A DNA stretch of 64,000 nt from Siniperca chuatsi (Eukaryota > Chordata > Actinopteri > Centrarchiformes > Sinipercidae), in the NCBI RefSeq assembly GCF_020085105.1, contig NC_058052.1, positions 21,829,733 to 21,893,732 of the forward strand. The letters run 5' to 3'. Made by a program: the position numbers and the translations under genes. The notes under the pieces were generated by a model. The model searched no databases, had not been told where the DNA came from, and saw only the letters and a list, made by a program, of their open reading frames with translations. Shown here piece after piece: positions 36,230 to 49,100 of this stretch (position 1 is the stretch's first letter; every line of letters starts with the position of its first letter).

Positions 36230-37650
36230 TAGCCATGCCAGCAGCGTGGCTCTTGGGACACCCATGTCAGTCTGCCGGTTCGTTGGTCTTTCTGCCACTT
36301 TGGTCCAGACTTAAATATCTCAACATCTAGTGGATAGATTTCCATGAAATTTAGTACAGACATCCTTGGTGCCACGAGGATGAATCTTAAAGCAACTACA
36401 AGGAACATCATTTTGTGATGATTTTGGCAGCTCCTGTGGACAAAAGCGGTTTCCACCGCCTCATGACGTGAAGATCTTGATCTGCTATTGTGTGCATTTG
36501 TTTTGGAAAGACGTAACTTATTTTTAATACAGCTGTTTGCAGAATGCATAGTGTAATAGACAAATAGACACATAGGTAATGTGTCTATTTGTGGCTATGA
36601 AAGATTAATAACTGTAATATGACAATGGTGAAACAAAGTAATCTTTGTTTTGTATCGTTCATACACCTAGGATATATGTAAGCCTACAACTAACAGATTT
36701 GGTTTCTCTATAATAGTAATTTTGTTGAGAAAGCTAAAGTTACTAACATTCCCTAGTAATGTTATGTCTTCATAATAATTAGCCAACAGTAAGATATTGC
36801 TCAGTAGCAAGGCCAACATAAAATGTTACTTTATAAGCCAGTTGTATTACAATAATGTCCACCATGACCTATACCTCTATGGGTTAGTCTGTCTAGGAGA
36901 AAGAGGGCCAATTCAGGATCAGTTTTGAATCCTTTCAAATTCTCTCCTGTTAAATCTGTTAAATGACCAACCAAGGTTGACTCGTGCTTTTGCCCATGCT
37001 CTATCAGTGTCCTTTTTAGCTTTTTTTTTGTTCTAAATAATTTTCTTTTTCTCTTTACTGATCCTGCCCCAGTATCAGCCATAATCACAAAATATAATGT
37101 CAAAAATAAAATTCTCTAAAGAAAAATCTCCTCCTGCTCCCTTTTAACTGGCTATCGTAAACATTTTTCAGGTCTGTGTGGTGCGTGCCGTAAATCGTTT
37201 CATCTGATGTCACAGGGAATCAGATCCGGTGACAGGGATTTAGAATACCTATATAGAAATAGCCAATCTTCTCGCTGATGGTCTCACTTGCTTAAGTAGG
37301 TCATACAGAGGCATCAGTATTAAATTGAGACTGTTTCATAACCACTTAAAAACTCCTTGTAGTTGCTTTAATGACTTTTCATCTAGCCCCATCATCAGGT
37401 CAAAATTTCAATGTATCCAATATTCTGGTTTATGACCAAATACCTGCAAAGCTAATGACATTCTCATCAGCCTCAGCTGTACTTTGTGTTTAGTGCTAAT
37501 TAGCAAATGCATGCTTACATGCTAAACTAAGACAGTGTACATGGTAAACATTATACCTGCTAAACATCAGCATGATAGTATTGTCATTGAGAGTATGTTA
37601 GCATGCTGATGTTAGCATTTAGCACAAAGCACCTCTGTGCATAAGCACAA
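36230..37650 (+). repeat. Mosaic teleost repeat split by a younger insertion
   Basis: The left part, 36230-36386, has TTTGGTCCAGACTTAAATAT, CATGAAATTTAGTACAGACA and GAGGATGAATC. The right part, 37372-37650, resumes with GACTTTTCATCTAGCCCCAT, ATGACCAAATACCTGCAAA and TTAGCATGCTGATGTTAGCA. In the family as I remember it these blocks are nearly contiguous, so 36387-37371 is an insertion. Confidence 0.6.
36387..37371. mobile_element. TTAA-bounded MITE nested in an older repeat
   Basis: The left end is TTAAAGCAACTACAAGGAAC. The right end is TCCTTGTAGTTGCTTTAA. These give near-perfect terminal inverted repeats of at least 16 bp with TTAA at both edges, the target preference of piggyBac-type transposases. 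The 985-bp interior has no credible transposase; the 90-codon minus frame at 36831-37103 is unrecognised. Confidence 0.65.
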
Positions 37651-38747
37651 ATGTCTTTGTTCAGATTCTCCACAGCTGCCACCACATCTAAGAGTTTGGC
37701 TGGGTGTAAGAATGTGACACATTCCTGGGCATAATGGTAAATTAGTGGTGGGATTAATCTATATCTGCGTACAAAGAGAGATATTATGATGTCTCTGTGA
37801 TTTTTTTATCAACAAAGTCTACACCACAAGAAACCGTTTTGCTTTTTTTGTGTCTTCATTTGCCACTTCTTTCCGTGTCTACATTCTGTATTGGTTTTAT
37901 AAAAAAAAGCATGGGTCCCTTCTGTTTCAAAGTATTTGTCATTCAATCAACACCGCATAATTCTAACTTATTTCAATGTAGCTATGCAGGCTGTTCATCC
38001 AGAGCTTGCACAAGTATTTATCCTAAAGGCTCTATGATGACAGCCTAGAATGTCTCCAGATCCAGAGGAGCTGGCAGGCCTCAGCAATTAAAGACTTACA
38101 AGCACCAAAGTCAATCCACTCATTGTCTACATCATTAATTTTTATCAGCAAAGGATATTTGAATGTAAAAAATCAAGAGTGGAATGTCTTATCATGGCAA
38201 GTCTCAGGCCTGAGATGTGAGAGTCTTACTGTGACCCTACTAAAGGTTACGAATTACCTCTAAGCTGTAAAGCCAGATATGAAACAGTGCCATTTGGACG
38301 TTCTGAATGTTAACTTTCCCTTGCGATGCAGAGGAGCAGGCAAAGCAGCAGAGGTGTTGGTGCTTTCCTATTTTTGGAGGGGCTATCAGCAACCCAGTGA
38401 CATAGCTCTGAGTGACAGGACAAGTGTTGCGCTGGACCGTCCCCTCGCTCATTTGAGGCAGGCATTCCTCAGTGTAAGCAGACACAGACCCCCCTTCCAT
38501 CATATTTCTCTCTCCTTCTCCCTCTCTCGCTCCCTTGGCTATGATGGTTGGCCCACTCTGGATGTGGGTGGGCACACAGAAGTGTGTGTATGTGTGTGTG
38601 TTCAGGTGTGAGCGTCGGCCTTGGAGCTGGACTCAGAGAGAAGTCAGTGCCCGGACAGTGTGGCAGGCAAAGAGCAGGTCAGAGCTCTCTGAGGGGGCCC
38701 TGATCGCTGACCATGGGGCCAACACACTGAGGGCCCCCCAGACGAAA

Positions 38748-38755
38748 TATAAAAA
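38748..38755 (+). promoter_or_regulatory. synpo2l: Candidate TATA box of synpo2l
   Basis: TATAAAAA lies 74 bases before the synpo2l start codon, which would place a start site near 38780 and give a leader of about 40 bases. TATA promoters are common in muscle genes. A leader exon further upstream cannot be excluded. Confidence 0.4.
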
Positions 38756-38821
38756 CCAAAGAGGAGCGGAAAATAACCAAGAAAAAGAAGAAAAGCTAAT
38801 AAAGACAGAGAGAGCAGAACA

Positions 38822-38923
38822 ATGGTTGCAGAGGAAGTGATAATAACATTGTCCGGTGGAGCGCCATGGGGCTTTCGTCTCCAGGGAGGTTTGGAGCATC
38901 AGAAACCGCTGCAGGTGGCTAAG
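38822..38923 (+). CDS. synpo2l: synpo2l coding exon 1
   Basis: This exon has 34 codons and ends in phase 0 at GCTAAG|GTAAGG. It encodes the first strands of the PDZ domain, including LSGGAPWGFRLQGG. It lies 4.4 kb from exon 2 and is too short to show as a long open frame. Confidence 0.94.
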
Positions 38924-41900
38924 GTAAGGCAGGTCACTCAGCAGGTTGAACAAAGGCAGACATTTCATGGTTTGCTGAGTGGAAAGTAGAAAACTGTATT
39001 AGATTCAACAGCTTCACGAAAGAGAAGTGTAACATCAGCTGAGATAGATTAGGTTAAAATGGAATATTGGCTGCCATGTAAGTTGGTTTGGGGCCTGAAT
39101 ATGAGTCATCATCTTGTTTGAGAATGGTCTTCATGCAGATGCGCACCAGTGATTGATTGGGTGAACTTTAAACGTCAAGTTCAGCTGGGAATGTAGGACA
39201 ACCTTGTCACATATCTTCCACTGAATGTTGCTTCTCTTATTAAACTGCATGAAGCTCAAAGTTATTACATATTTAGAGTGATACTTACCAGAAAATCTGA
39301 ACATGTCGTCATTGGTTTCTTGGTTTGTTTTTGACAAATAACTGACTTTGTGCTACTTACTGACATTGTTCTTCAGCAGTGCTTTGAGCAGTGAAATGTA
39401 GCAGAGATTTTTGGTACATTAAGGTCATTGTTTTACTGACAATTTGTCTTATGTATTATGGATACTACACCCTTCACCCATGACCATGATCTGATTTGCA
39501 CTATTGAACTAGTATGTTTCCACTACGTCATCGTTTCAGTAAGAAACTCACTTCAGCCATGCTGATCATGTTTAAGTTGGCAGGTAACCCGAGATTGAAT
39601 TGTAAACACTGTTGTAACAGTAGAAACCACATTGGTGAGCAATGAATGTCATGAAAGTCTGGATTTAGTTCAGTTCTTGAAATCACTGTGGGTCAGGCCC
39701 GACTCAAGCCACATTGGTGTCTGTGATATAACATACTAAAATTACATTGTTTCTTTCTTTATATAATTCACTGAAAGAAAAAATTAATTGTGTAAAAGAA
39801 AATATTTAACCTTACAACTTTCATATGGAGCCTCTCAGCTCAGTTTACTCCCCTAGAGCAAATTCTTCACAAGAATTTGGTGCCCACATTTGGCACCAGT
39901 GAAGCAGTCCAGATCTGAATCTTGATCTCCATTTGAGACGGCAAAGATTGGCATGTAAGCCAAAGGGGAATGTATACTGGATAAAAGGATTTATTAGGCT
40001 TTCAAGCTGAAAAAAATAGTACCTCTGAGAGATAAAGCTGAAAATAGTTGAAAAAAAGTAAATACTTAAAAAACAGAAAAGTTGTAGTTACATTTTTATG
40101 ACTTCATATTGATCCCTTGCTGTTTGTATCGAGTCAGTTCCATGTTGTCACCATCTGTGACATGAGTTGTATAAATCATCGATCCACAGTTGTTGTTCTT
40201 CGCTCTACTAAACTTCCTTCCGTCCTTCCTGTTTAAAGAGACTTGGGCCGACTTTTTCTTCTATGAAATCTTTAAATAGAGAGATCTTATTATTGGATAT
40301 GATAGTTCAGCTTTTAGTACACCTGCACACACATAATGCATGCATACATGTACACACATCATACAAACACACATATCCACACAGACTTTCAATAACTGTT
40401 GACTGAGCAGAACTACTTTTCCTGATGGCTATTTTTGGTTGAGAAGCAGCAGGTCACAGGGTCAGCCAAGGTGTGTGTTTCAGCTCAGTACTCAAAAATT
40501 AACCTCATACACTATTTTAGTACATGCACTACTCAGTATCTTGCTGCTTAGAGAAGAACATCATGTGCAAAGGAAATCCTGATTGCTAAACCTCTGTTGT
40601 ACTCCATACTGTTCTTGTTCAGGCACCACATGAGCTGTGAACAAATGACCAGGAGAACTTGCTTTGGTCAACTTCTTGCCCTTCTGCCCTAATTTTCAAA
40701 TAAATCTTCCCTTAAGTACCTTAAAAAAGTACATTTTTTAACTTTGTTTCCACACTGTATGGCAATACCTGCTTGTTCCAGCAGTTAGTGAAGTTTTATG
40801 GTGTCCTGTTCATCATTTTGTACACAATTCAGCCTGACAAGTTTAGTATCTTTGAAAACTTAAAGATTAAATTATGCAATGGATCATGTACCTTTATGTA
40901 CATACTCTAGTTTAAACGTCTCTTAAAGGTCCAGTATGTAACATTTAGAAGGAGCTATTGGCAGAAATGGAAAATAATATAAGTATGTTTTTTATGAGTG
41001 TATAATCACCTGAAAATAAGAATAGTTGTGTTTTCGTTACCTTAGAATAAGCCATTTATCTACATAGGGAATAGGTACCCTTCCACGGAGGTCGCCATGT
41101 TGCACCGCCATGTTTCTACTGTAGCCCAGAATGGACAAACCAATCACTGGCTCTAGATGGGGCCTTTTGCGTTTTTCGAGCGTTTCGCGGCCATCATAGT
41201 TTCTCCTACACGCTTGGAACGGGAGGACGATCTGAGCAGTATTCAAATGGTTGCAAACTGCAATTTCACCGCTAGATGCCACTAAATCCTACACACTGGA
41301 CCATTAAACATCCACACATAGCCATTGTACCGGTCTTTCTCAAGTGTTGCAAATTTCCATTCCATCCTCTTGAATTTATGATATATTTCCTATCACTGGC
41401 TCTAGATTGGGCCTTTCACGTTTTTCACGGTCACCATACATCCTACATACTGGACCTTTAACTCATCATATATATATACACATCTAAGAAAACCATCGTA
41501 TTTTCCATTATGTATTTGCATTACAAAATTATGTTCAAATAAAGGTAATTACATTGGTATAACAATTCTCATTGGGTAAAAGAAATGTTTCCGCTTACAG
41601 ACCACATAAATTCTGCGAAACATGTCTTACAAAGATTCCCCTTTTTTGCTAAGAGGCAAATTTTGGTTTGTTTATCAGAAACTAAATGTGCTATGGATCA
41701 TGCTAGAGGTGCATGATGCACCTCAAGATTATACCTCTGAGACAATCACAACAACCACTTCTTATAGACAGTATTTAGCAAGAATGTTTGCTCTTTAAAA
41801 TGTTAATCCTACATGTAGTTGACTTGCAAAATGTGGCATTGTGTACACAGAGTCAAAGGACACCAAATCACCTTTATGGTGGTGGATGGCAGCTGTTTCT

Positions 41901-44900
41901 GTCCGACCATCCAAAACAGCATGCTCCTTCACCCATGAGAGCAGGAAGGTGTTATCTTGTCAGAGCTCATACTATACTGTCCATAACAGGTGGAGCAGTT
42001 TGGGGCTCTCACTGAAAGAGCTGGTGTGTCAGTGCTGGGTTTGTGCCCGTGGACCTGCATGTGCGTGTTTGTGAGTTTATGTGTATTTTTGTATCTGCCC
42101 ATGTGGTGTGTGTGTGTGCAAGCATGTAAAGGTATTATAACTGTTATGACTTGCAACCAAAAGGTGACTGACTGAATTAATAGCTGACTGTACCACAAGC
42201 AGGCACAGGCCACTTTGAAAGGCTTAGCTAAATGGGGATGTGGGATTTCATTTCAGACAAACCAGAATAGCTGGAAAGAAAACTAATTAGGTCAACCAAA
42301 GCAATGCTTCTTTATCTCTGAAATCCAACATACAATATTCATTTAATACATGGCAGTGAATTTATAGAGTGCAATCAACACTGCAGTCATTGTTTTTGAA
42401 AAATCTGCTTTGAATTTATTATGGGACATGTTGACATGGCTTGCATAGACCTGAGGCAATTTAGGGTGGGCATAACGCCATGGTCCTGAAAGAACTTGGG
42501 CACAAATAGCAAAGCACCAAATGAAGATGGCTGCTGGCTGGCATTTTCCTATTAAAGTGTGTTTGAGTGCCCCACTCAAGCTGCAATATGTGGCATATGT
42601 CCACAGCAAAATCGGGCTGTCAGGACAAAGTCTGCTTTCTGTCGGTCACTATCACAAACCAAGACAAGACAGCAGCATACCTCTGTCAGGTCTTTTTTTC
42701 AGTCCCTGCAGTTACCACAGCTGAACATACAATTCTAAGAGAAATAAAAGCTGGGAAAGAAAGATGTAAAAAGAGTGATGATGTTTGTACCAGTTGTCTT
42801 AATATCCTTTTTTAAGTATCTACTATATATCACAGTTCTTCAAACCAAAGCTACAGGCCTGAGACCTGAGACTTGGCCTTAAGTTACAAGTCATATTTGA
42901 CATGATAAAATCCTGGAACAATAGAATATAAATACGACAGCATCAAGCAGGCCTTGCATAGCTGCACACCTTGTGCATTGAAGGGATTTGGTCTTGGCAG
43001 AACACTATTAACGCAAAACAGAGAAATGTACATATGCCCTTCCATTTAATTGTCAGCATTCAGATGTGAAAGACTTGGACTTAGATCTCTTGGGCTTACC
43101 CTGAAGGCCTTGTGACTTGACTTGAGATGTGCCCTTGAGACATATGAGAGACTTAGATGTCCCCTGAAGGACTTGAGAGCTGTCTTGGATTTGTTGAAAA
43201 AGACTTCAAAATAGATGGGCTTCATACCGAAAATATTTTTTGATATAGCCCATCAAAACTCAACATTTGTGTAACTTTTTGTCATCTATATGAGTGTTTG
43301 AAATTTTGCTTTCTTTTGCTTGTGCAGGTGCGTAAACGCAGCAAGGCATGCAGGGCTGGGCTGCGGGAAGCTGATGAGTTGGTGTCCATCAACGAACAGC
43401 CATGTGGTATGCTATCCCATGCCCAGGCCATGGACCTCATCGACAGCTCCCCTGGGATATTAAACATCCGGGTCAAAAGGTCAGAGGAACAAAATAATTA
43501 TACTCTTACAAACCATCATCAACCCATTGTAATAGATCAAGAAAAAATCATATTATGCACAAGTCACAGGCTCAAGTTTTACACAAAACATGCACTATTA
43601 ACAATGTGCATGTGTTTGATACACATACAACTGTATATTACAGTCCCAAAATAACAACATCAACATTAGGACTCACAAATGGTTCTGCTGCTTGTGCTAA
43701 GATCCTACTGACTCTAAGAACAGACGAAATCCAGATTTAGAAAATTTGATTCTAATATCACATCCAAGGGCCTTCATTTGGCCCCATCAGTATTTTAAAC
43801 CCTCCACTTGTTTGCAGGGTGCCTGCTGGTTTTCAGTCCGTGGTGCTTGTGACCCGTGCCCCATCTCCCCGTATAGACAAAGAGTACCGCGCTGCACTGC
43901 GTGCCATGTCACCCACCCATCCACACCATGCACCCATCCGTGAGGTCCACCGTAGCCGCTCCTCCATAACCAGTGGCTTGACATCTCCACCTGGTAGTGA
44001 GGCTTACTACGGTGAGACTGACAGTGATGCAGACGTGGCAGGCTACGAGAGGCAGCGCCGGCAGAAACGCCGCAGCCCCAGCAACTCGATCCCAGGGAAA
44101 CCAACAGGACGAACCTCCCCTGAGGGTGGGGAGACGTCAGAGATGAGTGGCTATGACAGCGCTCCAGATGCACATGTTTACCCCAGTTTGTTGGATGGAT
44201 GTGGGGGAAATGGGGATGGAGGAGGGGGGCTACCGGGCGTGGCACGGAGGGAGGTGATTTACCAGCCTCCTGGTCCAGGAATGTGGTCCTCCCAGACATC
44301 CACTGAGACCTCCTCCATCATCTCCTCAGCAGATGACCAGGGGCCACGGGATGGAGGGCAAGAGGAGGATAGTGGCTTTCTAGAACCAGCCAACGTGCCA
44401 CTGGTATCCCCTGAGAGGGCAAAGGAGGCCCTGATGCTGGGCTCCCGTAGCCAGCTGGTGCCCATGGTGGGTCCTGTGAATAAACCCATTGATGAGGAGC
44501 TTACAACAACCTACATGGAAAAGGCCAAGCAAGCCAGTAAGTACAGCTGAGGAAGAACAATGACAGGGACCTGTGTTTCACATGGGTTCTCCACACTTAT
44601 GTACTCATTTCTGATAAAGGTCACTGGTTGGTTCAAGAGTCACAAAACTTTTTCAAACTCTACAAACAGATAAATATAAATCATAGTTTCGTAGCAGATA
44701 CAGATTCTCCTTATTTCATTATGTTATTATTCATATTATTTTCTATATATTATATGTGCCATCTGCTTTGCAGCACAGAAATACATCACTGAAGTGAAGA
44801 TCAGCTGATCTCCTCCGTTCTCATTCACAGGAAGAAAGGTTCTCATTGTAAAAATATAGCTTTAATTTTCAAGGTGGAGACTGTATATGCAGTACATGCT

Positions 44901-47900
44901 TTTGTTGAAGCGCAAGACAAATATGCCCCTAAACCTCACAGAGAAAAACCTAGATATTTGCAGAAGGTTCAAGTTCAAGTCGCCACACCTTAAACATCAA
45001 ACTGACAATACCGCCATCTACACTACCTTCTGTGTTCACAACATTTCATCTATAAACCAAACCCCCGTAACAGTCAACTGCTGGTTTAAAACAGCCCTTT
45101 AAGCAGTTCAAACAGAACTTTATCAGCAAACAGTAAACTTAATTTCTATTTGAAAATAGGTTTTTACAATATTCATCCTACAGATAGGCAGAGCCAAGTT
45201 TTAAAGCAGTTCAATACCCTTTCATGCCCATTGATGTCTGAAAATATAAGTTTATACCAACATTTACTATAGTACCAATAGGAATAGTGTTTGAATACTT
45301 GTCTTGATCTAGATGTGAATCTTAATCAAGAAAACCACTGTGTCCCAGTCATTTAATGTGACACTCAACCAACATAACTAATCAAACATCCATATATTTT
45401 CTTTAAGGTTAGTAGTAATCGAGTGTGAGTGGGTGTCAACCTAAGCTAAGTCTGTTAAACAGAGCATGGCTGGTACAGTTTACTATATTTACCTCCAGTT
45501 ATGTGTGTAAAAACCCCAGCGATCAATCTCGGAGCACTGAAAAGCATCTACAGCTGCTTTTAGGTATCAAGTAGCAAAGCAGGGATACTCTCATTTTCCT
45601 TGCCCCTCTCACCCTCTCTTCTCTCTCTAACTGTTTCTCTTGCTGTCCTTTTGTCTTGCTATTTTACCATATATCATAAAGTATAATTTCTAGTTATTTA
45701 AGAAAAATCACGTCTCACAGTTTTTTGTATTCACAAACTCTTAAGAGAGGTAAAAAATTGCGACAAAACAGTGACGCAACAACACATACAGAGCACTGAC
45801 ACTTGCCAAGCATTCTTTCCTACAACGTGTCATCTTGTCCATCATCCATAATAAGCTCAGGAAAAGGACAGAGTTGGGCTATTTGAAGTCAATGGGCTGT
45901 TTTAAGAACCTATAAATTTACTCTTGTAAATCCCCCTTGCCATCACTGAGTGCAGGTTTAACATTCTAATGTCCTACTTAGGAACCCTGTCCTAGACAAA
46001 TTAAGAACTCCCTTCACGTGGCAGTGCATATTAGGGTAACAGAATTGGGTTGCCTATGATAATCTGCTTAATACCATAACAAGGTAAAGGATATGTTGTG
46101 GCTACCCTTTGAAGTTCTCCTTCCAGTCACCTACAACATGCAACTTTCCACTAGCTTGCAAATATTTTTAATTAAGTTAGATGAGTACATAAGACTAATA
46201 ATGTGCAAATGTATCCTTTACCCCAGCTAATGTGAGAAGCTGAAGGCATGCCTGGAATTTTCCCGGAAGTGCTCCTGTGGCAAGTTAAGAGATGGATGCC
46301 TGTTAAAGGCATGGTCAAGACAGGTTTAGATGTTCATGTCAGAGTCTCTTCTTGGTTTAAAGGTTAAATCTGTTAATTCAGACTTCTCTGACCTTACTGC
46401 AGTACTTATGTTATGCTATTGTGCAACTATTCCTAATATCTATGACTTTCACACCCTACAGAACTGAACCGAGGGGATACACCGCAAGACAAGCATGTAA
46501 AGGAAGCTAAAACCAAGTGTCGAACAATTGCATCCCTATTGACTGATGCTCCCAACCCTCACTCCAAGGGGGTGCTGATGTTCAAGAAGAGGCGGCAGCG
46601 CTCCAAGAAGTACACCCTCACAAGCTTTGGTAGTGTGGATGAGGATAGGTGTCGGGACTCACAAGAAGAGGATGGGGTATTCCCTGGCAGCGAATCAGAG
46701 TTTGATGAGGATGGCTTCTCAGCAGTTCCTGACCCAACTTGGGATAGTGACTACTTGGATATGCTGGAGAAGAGGGCAACTGCAGGCATTGAAGGTCGTG
46801 GGGATGGGGCAGAGGATGCCCCGAGTCCAGGGTTGAGTGACACTGCAGGCAAGGGCGCCCAGTTGTTTGAACAGCAGAGAAAGAGGGCTGCTGAGCATGC
46901 CAAGAAGGTAGAGGCAGCACAACCTCAGGCTCCCGCGCAATCTCAAGTCCAGGAACAGGCTCAGATGTATCACTTGCATTCAGAAATACAACCACAGATG
47001 CAACCAAATCTCCAGCCTCAGCAGATGATACCACCTGGCCCTACAGCCATACAGCAAGAACTCTCTCAGGCTCCAGGTCCAGTTGCAGCCCATGTAAAGT
47101 CTAACGGGGACCTATCCTACTCTGCAATTAGTACAGCTAGCATGGTGATGTCACCTCCACCTGTAGCACCCAGACCAGCCACTGCCTCAGTGACTATTCT
47201 GACCAGACCTGCACCACCAGCTGAAACACCATTACCAGAACTACCTGCTAGTAATGTTCTCAACAGAACAGCACGTCCTTTCACTCCTGGCTTTATCAGC
47301 ATTCGAGCTGCGACTGCCCCTGTAACGTTCCGACCACCTGTCACAAAGACGACCCAGCGTCCTGCCTCAGCAGCTGTTGTGCCACCACCATTCTCCAGTG
47401 CCTCTGAACTAGCCATTAATGCTACATCAGTAACATCACAGCTACTTCCTGGTCCTCCGTCAGTGCTCTCCTCACCATTCTCTGTACCTCAAGGTCCCTT
47501 TGTCCCAACACCAGAAGCTCCTGTCACCTTTCACCCTCCAGCCAGCTCCACCTCTGTAGAGAAAATACACTCATCATCACCAATAACTGTTCATCAGGCT
47601 CCATTCACAACTGTGCCCCCAGTGTCTATGCCTTCAATGCCCCTGGCTCCACAAGCAACAATGGCTTCAGCCCCAGTTCCTCTTGTATCTCAAAGTCCTG
47701 GTTCAGCTCACCCAGTTGCTGCAGTATCTCCACTTCAAGTGGCAGTTGCTCAGCCACCTCCACCTCAATTTCCTATGGCACCTGTAGCTACAGTGTCAGC
47801 GGTCTCCCAGCCAGAAGCTGTAGCTCCAACCCCTATTCCTGGTCCAACAGGTCGCACAGGAATCTTACTTGAGGCTCGACGGCGTGGTGGCAAACCCAAA

Positions 47901-49100
47901 CCTATGTTCAATGTGCCAGATGTCACAAAGAAATCCCCCAATCCTGATCTATTGTCTATGGTGCAGAACCTGGATGACAGGTCCACACGACACACATATG
48001 GCCAACCACCACCTGAGACCATCTATGATGGTGCAGAGGAGGAGAGGAGTGGTGAGGTCGGCATGGGGAGGGCGCCTCCTCCAGTGGCACCCAAGCCTAG
48101 GGTCATCCACGAGGCACCACAGTTTCTTCAAGCAGGTGGTAAGGGGGCCCAGCTGTTTGCCCGCAGGCAGAGCCGCATGGGTATGTATGTGGTGGACACC
48201 CCACCTGAGACCCCTTACCAGCAGGAAGTGGCCTCACACAGTGCAGCCCAACTGCATGACTCCTCCCCCAATCCTTCCTTTCCCTCTCCGTGGAAATACT
48301 CCCCGAATGTCCGTGCCCCTCCACCAATTGGGTACAACCCACTCCTGGCCCCCTCAATCCCTACAGGTCCTCAGAGGGATACAGGCAAGCCAGACAGCAG
48401 GGGTAGAGGAGGCTCCCAAAGAGAGGGCATCAAGGCTCTGGATTTCATGAGAAGGCAGCCCTACCAGCTCAACTCTGCCATGTTCAACTATGGGGGCAGT
48501 GCTACTAATCTATCAGCCATGCCTTCTTACCAGGCACAGAGGCAGCAGCAGGGTGACTACTCAACAAGAATGGTGGGCAGCTCATTAACCTCACCTAAAC
48601 AGATCCCCCTCAAAACAGCCCGTGTCTTCGAGGTCAAGCGATTCTCCACACCCACACCCATGTCAGCTCCCACGCTGGCTCCCAAAGTCATTGCACCCCG
48701 CTCAGCCACTACCCTCGGAGAACGTTTGACTCATTCTGGCATGATCTCCCCACCTCCTGCTCCTTTCACTCCAACCCCAGCCCCTTTCTTGACATCAGCA
48801 CCAGTTAGTGCCCCAACCCCAGCTTCACCTCCCTCCCAACCAGCTGGACTGCCCAGCCTCCCAAAATTCTCTGCCGTCCCTATTCCAAACCCTATGCCCC
48901 CTGCAGTCCCTACACCTTACACTCCAGTATCATACACCACTGGGCTCCAGACAGCCAAGCAGTTCCAGAGCGCTCCTGAGCTCAGTATCCTTGCCTCTTT
49001 GCCCCCACTCAAGTCCAACCCAGTTCAGGCGCCCAAACCACGTTTTGTTGCCACCAAGGGAGGTGTCCAGCCGCGTGTCTGGAGGCCAGGGGCAATGTGA
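38822..49100 (+). CDS. synpo2l: Synaptopodin 2-like (CHAP), complete, four coding exons
   Basis: SYNPO2L is a Z-disc and actin-associated scaffold of heart and skeletal muscle. Coding exons 38822-38923, 43328-43479, 43818-44536 and 46462-49100 join in frame to 1203 aa. Residues 5-85 form a PDZ domain with the ligand-binding loop PWGF. Then come GSEAYYGETDSDAD, KAKQAK, and KTKCRTIASLLTDAPNPHSK with the basic block FKKRRQRSKKYT (365-376). KGAQLF is at 455-460 and again at 885-890. ARPFTPGF, GILLEARRRG (791-800), WKYSPNVRAPPPIGYNPLL (935-953), GIKALDFMRRQPYQL (980-994) and KTARVFEVKRFSTP (1042-1055) are all blocks I recall from human SYNPO2L, in the same order. The rest is Pro/Ala/Ser-rich and probably disordered. 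It is longer than the human protein (about 977 aa), mainly in the Pro-rich centre. The ATG context (AACAATGG) is good. myoz1 follows on the same strand. Confidence 0.96.
38924..43327 (+). other. synpo2l: synpo2l intron 1
   Basis: This 4.4-kb intron contains the inverted TTAA-type MITE at 40923-41461. At 42850-43200 it carries a run of GACTTG-type short motifs resembling a known fish repeat. Nothing else was recognised. Confidence 0.7.
40923..41461 (-). mobile_element. synpo2l: TTAA-type MITE, copy 2, in synpo2l intron 1
   Basis: It begins TTAAAGGTCCAGTATGTAAC and ends CATACTGGACCTTTAA. An internal junction at 41304-41307 (GGACCATTAAAC) repeats the terminal sequence, so the element looks like a core of 385 bp plus a 154-bp extension ending in another terminal repeat. 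It is the reverse complement of 31440-31872 over more than 400 bp, with moderate divergence. Confidence 0.7.
43328..43479 (+). CDS. synpo2l: synpo2l coding exon 2
   Basis: This exon runs from TGTGCAG|GTGCG to AAAAG|GTCAGA. It encodes the second half of the PDZ domain, KACRAGLREADELVSINEQ through the HAQAMDLID helix to ILNIRVKR. Confidence 0.94.
43818..44536 (+). CDS. synpo2l: synpo2l coding exon 3
   Basis: This exon runs from TTTGCAG|GGTGCC to GCCA|GTAAGT. It encodes about 240 residues with SEAYYGETDSDAD and ending PVNKPIDEELTTTYMEKAKQ. Reading past the donor adds only SKYS and a stop, which confirms the splice. Confidence 0.94.
44537..46461 (+). other. synpo2l: synpo2l intron 3
   Basis: This 1.9-kb intron has a GTAAGT donor and a CTACAG acceptor. 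I recognise no repeat or RNA gene in it. Intron 2 (43480-43817, 338 bp) is likewise plain. Confidence 0.7.
46462..49100 (+). CDS. synpo2l: synpo2l coding exon 4 (large terminal exon)
   Basis: This exon starts after CCTACAG| and completes the lysine codon split from exon 3. It encodes 879 residues to TGA at 49098-49100 and contains all the conserved C-terminal blocks. Mammalian SYNPO2L also uses a large last coding exon. Confidence 0.96.

Larger units (their letters stand above)
26932..38747. other. Intergenic region between the sulfatase and synpo2l
   Basis: No exon was recognised in these 11.8 kb; the two flanking genes diverge from here. Identified pieces are a TG tract (27196-27260), TTAA-bounded repeats (27662-27983, 31440-31872, 36387-37371), a LINE tail (31903-31950), CA and GA tracts, and a mosaic repeat (36230-36386 and 37372-37650). 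I see nothing notable in 28000-31430, 32090-33940 or 34000-36220; these are AT-rich with short chance frames. The sulfatase promoter should lie just right of 26931 but shows no clear motif. Confidence 0.6.

Noticed and set aside
43787..44299. 170-codon minus frame opposite synpo2l exon 3
   Set aside because: It is antisense shadow of the conserved plus-strand exon with no independent support.
46618..48450. Several long frames on both strands inside synpo2l exon 4
   Set aside because: They are shadows of the Pro/Ala-rich coding sequence, which lacks stops in other frames.
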